Origin: Nanobdellati archaeon
GTDB taxonomy: Archaea > EX4484-52 > GLR71
Assembly (NCBI GenBank): GCA_019429005.1
Contig: JAHYJR010000004.1
Location: 65,421-77,599 of the forward strand
Direction of reading: 5' to 3'
Length of the DNA stretch: 12,179 bases
In this document: piece by piece, positions 8,769-12,179 of the stretch
Position numbering within the stretch: the stretch's first letter is position 1
How the letters are laid out: each line of letters opens with the position of its first letter
Notes under the pieces: generated by a model
What the model was told of the DNA's origin: nothing
What the model saw: the letters and a program-made list of their open reading frames with translations, nothing else
Database searches by the model: none
Program-made: the position numbers and the translations under genes

Positions 8769-8773
8769 CCTCC
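8769..8773 (-). promoter_or_regulatory. Shine-Dalgarno GGAGG of ftsZ copy A
   Basis: The minus strand reads GGAGG, then ten bases to the TTG start (8756-8758). An in-frame ATG (8765-8767) lies one base after the GGAGG, too close for it to serve, and is stopped by TAA two codons later (ATG ATT TAA TTG). The Shine-Dalgarno therefore decides for TTG. It is the only strong one in the window. Confidence 0.65.
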
Positions 8774-8805
8774 ATTATAATTTTTGCGAATTACGCGAAT
8801 AGTTA

Positions 8806-8819
8806 TATACAATTGTATA
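8806..8819. other. 14-bp perfect palindrome upstream of ftsZ copy A
   Basis: TATACAATTGTATA is its own reverse complement. It lies 48-61 bases before the ftsZ TTG start, near where transcription would begin, so a dimeric regulator site is possible. A related, less perfect TATAATTGTATA lies around 8889-8900. Confidence 0.4.
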
Positions 8820-8845
8820 AAATTATATTTATATAGTTATATATC
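8815..8845 (-). promoter_or_regulatory. Probable TATA region of ftsZ copy A
   Basis: Several TATA-like elements overlap here; the minus strand TATATAAATATAATTT covers about 8821-8836. A transcript starting 25 bases downstream would carry a leader of about 45 bases, consistent with use of the Shine-Dalgarno. The exact box cannot be picked. Confidence 0.35.
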
Positions 8846-9297
8846 CACCAATATATAATATACATTATATATATTCCACTACCGAAACATATAATTGTAT
8901 AGTCGGGCAATTCATTTATTACGAGATGTTTGCCCAATATCTTGGAAAAGTAATATTATAAATACTAAAAGAATGAGTACAATACACACACACAAATTAA
9001 GTTCAATATTTAAACATTAGCCCAATAATGATTATTCCCCAATAATCAATTATTTTATGTTTAAACGAAATTTAAGTTTAAGTTCTACTAGTTTTTATTT
9101 TGTTTATATCTTATATATAGATTATTATTCAAGTAAATAGATATCTTAATATATAAGATTTAGAAATGATTTGATTAAACCCTAAAATTAAGTACCCATT
9201 ATAATTCAAAACAAACAAATTCAAAATAAAACGAATTCTTAGAAGCCATTATTATTCATAAATAATATATTTAATAATTATAAATAACTGTATCAGA

Positions 9298-9343
9298 ATA
9301 ATAAGTACAAATCTAAAAAAATAATAAGTACAAATCTAAAAAA
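9298..9343 (+). repeat. Perfect 23-bp tandem duplication upstream of gatC
   Basis: The bases 9298-9320 are repeated exactly at 9321-9343. Each copy starts ATAATAAGTACAA. That same 13-mer occurs a third time at 9754-9766, in the gap before gatA. The presence before both gat genes suggests a shared regulatory site, or common AT-rich spacer descent. Confidence 0.75.
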
Positions 9344-9407
9344 ATGAACTATAGGAGAATATTAAATAAATACTATAAACACTAAATTAAAACAAAAAAT
9401 ACGAATA

Positions 9408-9423
9408 TTTAAATAAATTATAA
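9408..9423 (+). promoter_or_regulatory. TATA-like box of gatC
   Basis: TTTAAATAAATTATAA lies 26-41 bases before the ATG at 9449. The right half is at the distance expected for a leaderless or very short-leader transcript. Confidence 0.4.
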
Positions 9424-9448
9424 CCAAAATTAAAATCAAGTGATTCAA

Positions 9449-9724
9449 ATGATAGATATAGACAAGATCTCAAAAATTGCAAGGATTACACTTTCTGAAA
9501 AAGAAAAAGAAAACTTTTCAAAAGATCTTGAAGATGTACTTTTATGGCTTAAAGATTTAGATAAAATCAAAGTTACAAAAGATATAGAACCCACATTCCA
9601 ACCGATAGAAACCAAAAATGTGACTAGAGAGGATATAGTAGAACCAAGCCTTGAACAAGAACTTGCACTTTCTAATACTGAAAATAAAGAAAATGGTTAT
9701 TTTAAAGGCCCTCAATCAATGTAA
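9449..9724 (+). CDS. gatC: Asp/Glu-tRNA amidotransferase subunit C
   Basis: GatC is the small belt-like subunit that wraps around GatA and GatB and holds the amidotransferase together. The complex turns mis-charged Asp-tRNA(Asn) or Glu-tRNA(Gln) into Asn-tRNA or Gln-tRNA. The 91 residues match the family: an N-terminal helix IDIDKISKIARITLSEKEKENFSKDLEDVLLWLKDLDKI, then the extended segment with IEPTFQPIE and EDIVEPSLEQELALSN, ending in GYFKGPQ, the usual C-terminal motif that precedes the last residues. A GTG at 9440 is an alternative start; the ATG at 9449 fits the family start and the TATA spacing. gatA follows after 67 bases on the same strand, which confirms the assignment of this short gene. 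Confidence 0.92.
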   Translation: MIDIDKISKIARITLSEKEKENFSKDLEDVLLWLKDLDKIKVTKDIEPTFQPIETKNVTREDIVEPSLEQELALSNTENKENGYFKGPQSM

Positions 9725-9740
9725 GTTTTAAATTACAACA

Positions 9741-9766
9741 ATATAAATAAACTATAATAAGTACAA
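9741..9766 (+). promoter_or_regulatory. Possible own promoter of gatA, with repeated 13-mer
   Basis: ATATAAATAA (9741-9750) is a good TATA match, about 45 bases before the gatA ATG. ATAATAAGTACAA (9754-9766) follows; it is identical to the start of both repeat copies upstream of gatC. gatA could thus be transcribed both with gatC and alone. Confidence 0.35.
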
Positions 9767-9791
9767 TAATAATTACAATACAGGTTTTAAT

Positions 9792-11216
9792 ATGAACTAC
9801 AAAGATATGCAAGTTAAACAATTTATTGAAGAATCTTCAAAAGGTAATATAGATATTGAGGATTATCATGCAAAAATCTTTGAAAGTATTGAAAAAATAC
9901 AGAAAAAATATAATTATTTTGTTACAATACCAAAAAGAGAAAGTTTAAAGCAAGCTAAAGCTATGAATAAAAACAAAACAAAAGATAAATTAGCAGGATT
10001 AGCAGTATCATCTAAAGATTGCCTTTGCACAAAGGGTATTGAAACAACAGCAGGATCAAAAATATTGAAAGGTTACATACCACCATATGACGCAACCGTA
10101 ATAAAAAATATAAAAGATGATAATGGTATAATCATAGGTAAAACAGTCATGGACGAATTTGGTTTTGGAACATTCTGTACAAATTCAGCTTATGGCATAC
10201 CTAAAAATCCGATTGAAATAGATAGATGCTGCGGTGGTAGTTCTGGTGGTGCGGGAGGTCTAACTACAGCAATCAATATACCACATATTGCTATAGGTGA
10301 ATCCACAGGTGGATCTATAAGCTGCCCTGCAGCATATTGTGGAGTAGTAGGATTGACACCAACATACGGATTAGTATCAAGATATGGACATATAGATTAT
10401 GCAAACAGCCTAGATAAAATAGGCACACTAGGTAAAAGTGTATATGATACAGCACTCATGTTATCAACAATTGCAGGTCCAGACCCAAAAGAACCAACAA
10501 CAATTAATACAAAACCTACAGACTATACAAAAAATATAGGTCAATCTATAAAAGGTCTGAAAATTGGGATACCAAAAGAATATTTCAATGGAATTGATAA
10601 AGATGTTGAAAAAGTAATTCGTAAAGCAATAGATCGATTTTCCGAATTGGGTGCAAAAAGTCAAGAGATTTCACTTAAAACAACAGAATACGTACTTCCA
10701 ACATACTACGTTATCGCAACAGCAGAAGCGTCAACAAACCTTGCAAGATATTGCGGTATGAGGTATGGTGCAACTGAAGAAATCAAAGGAAAATTCAATG
10801 GTTATTTTTCGACTGTTAGAGGAAAATATTTTTCAGATGAAGCTAAAAGAAGAATACTCCTTGGAACATATACAAGAATGGCAGGCTATAGAGACCAATA
10901 TTACCTGAAAGCTATGAAAGTTAGAACAATGATAATAAACGATTTCAAGAAAACATTTAACACATTTGATGCTATTGTCGCACCAACAATGCCAAACATC
11001 GCACCTAAATTCAAAGACATTGATAAATTGAGCCCAATTGAAACATATGCAATGGACAACCTCACAGTTGGACCAAATCTTGCAGGAATACCAATGATAT
11101 CAATCCCATGCGGAACTGTGAAAGGTATGCCTGTTGGGATACATATACTTGCAGACCATCTTAAAGAAGATAAGATGTTAAAGGTTGCAAGTGCACTTGA
11201 AAAGGTACTCAAGTAG
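9792..11216 (+). CDS. gatA: Asp/Glu-tRNA amidotransferase subunit A (glutaminase)
   Basis: GatA is an amidase-signature enzyme that releases ammonia from glutamine and channels it to GatB for tRNA-bound Asp or Glu amidation. The catalytic triad is visible: Lys75 (AVSSKDCLCTKG), cis-Ser151 in GGSSGG (148-153) and nucleophile Ser175 in STGGSISCPA (171-180). Then comes GVVGLTPTYGLVSRYG (184-199), the family core. The 474 residues are the normal length. The motif around the nucleophile reads ESTGGSISCPA, where most GatA and amidases have DTGGSIRxPA; I believe some archaeal GatA share this form but have not checked. Start is the ATG at 9792, after ACAGGTTTTAAT. The stop at 11214-11216 is two bases from the end of the convergent broken gene. 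gatB is absent from the window and must be elsewhere. Confidence 0.97.
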   Translation: MNYKDMQVKQFIEESSKGNIDIEDYHAKIFESIEKIQKKYNYFVTIPKRESLKQAKAMNKNKTKDKLAGLAVSSKDCLCTKGIETTAGSKILKGYIPPYDATVIKNIKDDNGIIIGKTVMDEFGFGTFCTNSAYGIPKNPIEIDRCCGGSSGGAGGLTTAINIPHIAIGESTGGSISCPAAYCGVVGLTPTYGLVSRYGHIDYANSLDKIGTLGKSVYDTALMLSTIAGPDPKEPTTINTKPTDYTKNIGQSIKGLKIGIPKEYFNGIDKDVEKVIRKAIDRFSELGAKSQEISLKTTEYVLPTYYVIATAEASTNLARYCGMRYGATEEIKGKFNGYFSTVRGKYFSDEAKRRILLGTYTRMAGYRDQYYLKAMKVRTMIINDFKKTFNTFDAIVAPTMPNIAPKFKDIDKLSPIETYAMDNLTVGPNLAGIPMISIPCGTVKGMPVGIHILADHLKEDKMLKVASALEKVLK

Positions 11217-11218
11217 GA

Positions 11219-11494
11219 TTATTTGAAACGTTTTTTGCAAGAGGCTATGTGTTTAGGGATTCCATCATTTTTTTTTGAAGAATTATCTTTAGTATAAGTA
11301 TATACTTTTTCAACATAAGCTTTTATCAAAGCATTTTCTTCAGAAGTCAAATGTGAAAATATATTATTAATCATATTTACAGTATCTTTAGATTCGTTTA
11401 TAAAACCTTCACCAGGATAACTATCCATTTCATAATAAACAGAAATAGAACCATCTTCTGAAAGACCACCATCATCAATACCTACATAATTTTA
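11219..11494 (-). pseudogene. 3' fragment of a broken gene
   Basis: An ATG at 11426-11428 opens a 69-residue frame (MDSYPGEGFINESKD to KKRFK). However, the codons before it, back to a TAA at 11492-11494, also look coding (NYVGIDDGGLSEDGSISVYY). That suggests this is the end of a longer protein rather than a separate gene. The upstream piece (11503-12054) runs into this same frame if one base is added in a run of seven A, leaving only the TAA between them. The fragment is charged and helical (TVNMINNIFSHLTSEENALIKAYVEKVYTYT) with no recognised motif. It ends two bases from the gatA stop. A genuine small gene starting at 11428 is the alternative. Confidence 0.5.
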
Positions 11495-11502
11495 AAGAGA
11501 CG

Positions 11503-12054
11503 CTAATATAGTATCAATATCATCACAGATATCAAATCTTTTTTTGAAGCCTCTTTAACTTTTTTATATAACCTAGTACGGCTAATAAGTTCAAGACCTA
11601 CACGTTTACTAGCTAAGGGATTATTAAGTAAATTAACACTAGGAATAAACTCAGGAAAATAAAAAACACAATCTTTTGAGATATTACCATAGTCAGCTTT
11701 AAACAAATGACTAACTGCCTGATCAACCAAAATAAAACCAATTGATTTATCATCTTTCAATATATCAAAACCATCACGATTTGTTGTAATAACAGACATA
11801 CCATCAACATCATGTTCAAGATATTCATGATTAAAATCTAAATCAGATAATATATACTTATCAGCTTTAACAAGCCCAGATAAATGATTAACTTTATCTA
11901 AAGAAGGACCACTATCAATATATATTGCAGTCTTACCCTTATCTAAAACATAAAGATTATTACATTTTTTAACAGATTCTTTAATAGAGATATTTTTAGA
12001 ATAACTTTTAGTAGGTTCACCAATAATAATAATAATAATAATAATAACTAACAA
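11503..12054 (-). pseudogene. 5' fragment of a broken gene, weakly MptE/DUF115-like
   Basis: The readable part begins GEPTKSYSKN and contains KGKTAIYIDSGPSLDKV, which resembles the nucleotide-binding start of DUF115/MptE-like proteins (a loop of the type GAGPSLD). YILSDLD and DCVFYFPEF follow. The similarity is weak and remembered, not searched. There is no proper start: the frame opens from a TTG at 12052-12054 inside the 10-bp repeat array, passes eight ATT (Ile) codons, and has an in-frame TAG at 12058-12060 just before. The first internal Met is well inside. The end is also odd: after the A7 run (11539-11545) the frame gives DLISVMILILY and stops, while the frame gained by one extra base gives RFDICDDIDTILASL, more like a soluble protein. 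I read it as a truncated, frameshifted gene, or one damaged by sequence errors at a contig end. Confidence 0.5.
12022..12045 (+). repeat. Trinucleotide repeat (AAT)8
   Basis: Eight perfect AAT units abut the 10-bp array. On the minus strand they read as eight Ile codons at the start of the broken gene, which is not a natural protein sequence. Confidence 0.9.
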
Positions 12055-12179
12055 TAACTAACAATAACTAACAATAACTAACAATAACTAACAATAACTA
12101 ACAATAACTAACAATAACTAACAATAACTAACAATAACTAACAATAACTAACAATAACTAACAATAACTAACAATAACT
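12044..12179 (+). repeat. Tandem array of a perfect 10-bp unit at the window end
   Basis: The unit ACAATAACTA is repeated without a single change from 12051 to 12179 (12.9 copies), plus seven bases of a preceding unit (12044-12050). It runs off the window. In every minus-strand frame the 30-base cycle includes TAG, so it cannot encode protein in that direction. No spacers occur, so it is not a CRISPR. It is a minisatellite; its true length is unknown. Confidence 0.95.

Larger units (their letters stand above)
8774..9448. other. Long intergenic region between divergent ftsZ and gatC
   Basis: No frame of useful length and no tRNA or rRNA is seen. From left to right it holds a direct repeat of GCGAAT (8786-8791, 8795-8800), the ftsZ TATA region, the 8806 palindrome and inverted arms ATATATAAT / ATTATATAT with a 4-base centre (8851-8872). 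A GC-richer part (8882-8945) has GGGCAA / TTGCCC arms (8905-8910, 8930-8935). Further right are a short CA repeat (about 8982-8993), a direct repeat of CCCAATAAT (9021-9029, 9038-9046), and the 23-bp tandem duplication at 9298-9343. The rest is AT-only spacer. A small RNA or a replication origin cannot be excluded, but no origin-type repeat family or cdc6 gene is visible. Confidence 0.5.

Noticed and set aside
9345-9370. AGGAGA at 9353-9358 as a Shine-Dalgarno for a small gene
   Set aside because: No start codon at suitable distance opens a frame; the bases after it run into TAA within a few codons.
8774-9448. tRNA or box C/D RNA in the long gap
   Set aside because: No cloverleaf, no TTCGA-type loop and no convincing C/D box pair could be found by eye.
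10464-11212. Two minus-strand open frames inside gatA
   Set aside because: They are antisense to conserved gatA codons and look hydrophobic only because of complementary composition; they are not membrane proteins.
12044-12179. Telomere or CRISPR array
   Set aside because: Units are directly adjacent with no spacers, so not a CRISPR. Archaeal chromosomes are circular, and the position at the window edge is better explained by a contig break in a repeat.

Overview
This AT-rich window reads as archaeal chromosome. It carries an ATP-dependent DNA ligase of the archaeal type, a TrmB-family regulator, two tandem archaeal-type FtsZ proteins and the GatC/GatA subunits of tRNA amidotransferase. Several genes have a TATA-like box centred about 25 bases before the ATG, as expected for leaderless archaeal mRNAs. 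Codons favour A/T (AAA, AAT, AGA, ATA). The lineage is not certain. A small AT-rich euryarchaeal or DPANN-type genome fits, and a type HIII ribonuclease H would be uncommon for an archaeon.

Layout, left to right. (1) 52-1723, minus strand: an unrecognised 215-residue protein lies downstream of ribonuclease HIII. (2) 1807-2918, plus strand: a lysine/asparagine-rich, probably disordered protein, then a 178-residue protein with an HTH-like N-terminus; the first is divergent from the RNase HIII gene. (3) 3060-8758, minus strand, in transcription order: ftsZ copy A (TTG start, good Shine-Dalgarno), ftsZ copy B (long Asn/Gln-rich N-terminal extension), DNA ligase, TrmB regulator. Hairpin plus U-tract terminators follow both ftsZ genes and trmB, so these are probably several transcription units rather than one operon. 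(4) About 690 bases without a gene (8759-9448), holding divergent promoters, small palindromes and a perfect 23-bp tandem duplication. (5) 9449-11216, plus strand: gatC then gatA, supplying the ammonia-generating half of the transamidosome; gatB is not in the window. (6) 11219-12054, minus strand: a broken gene in two pieces, weakly like MptE/DUF115 proteins. (7) 12044-12179: a perfect tandem array of a 10-bp unit that is still running at the window edge.

Functionally the window combines cell division (two FtsZ), DNA replication and repair (ligase, RNase HIII; both act on primers and nicks) and translation fidelity (GatCA). No complete new defence or mobile system is visible. The points most worth a second look are the roughly 95-residue insertion in the ligase, the unusual FtsZ N-terminus and start codon, the bacterial-looking terminators, and the broken gene running into the 10-bp satellite.
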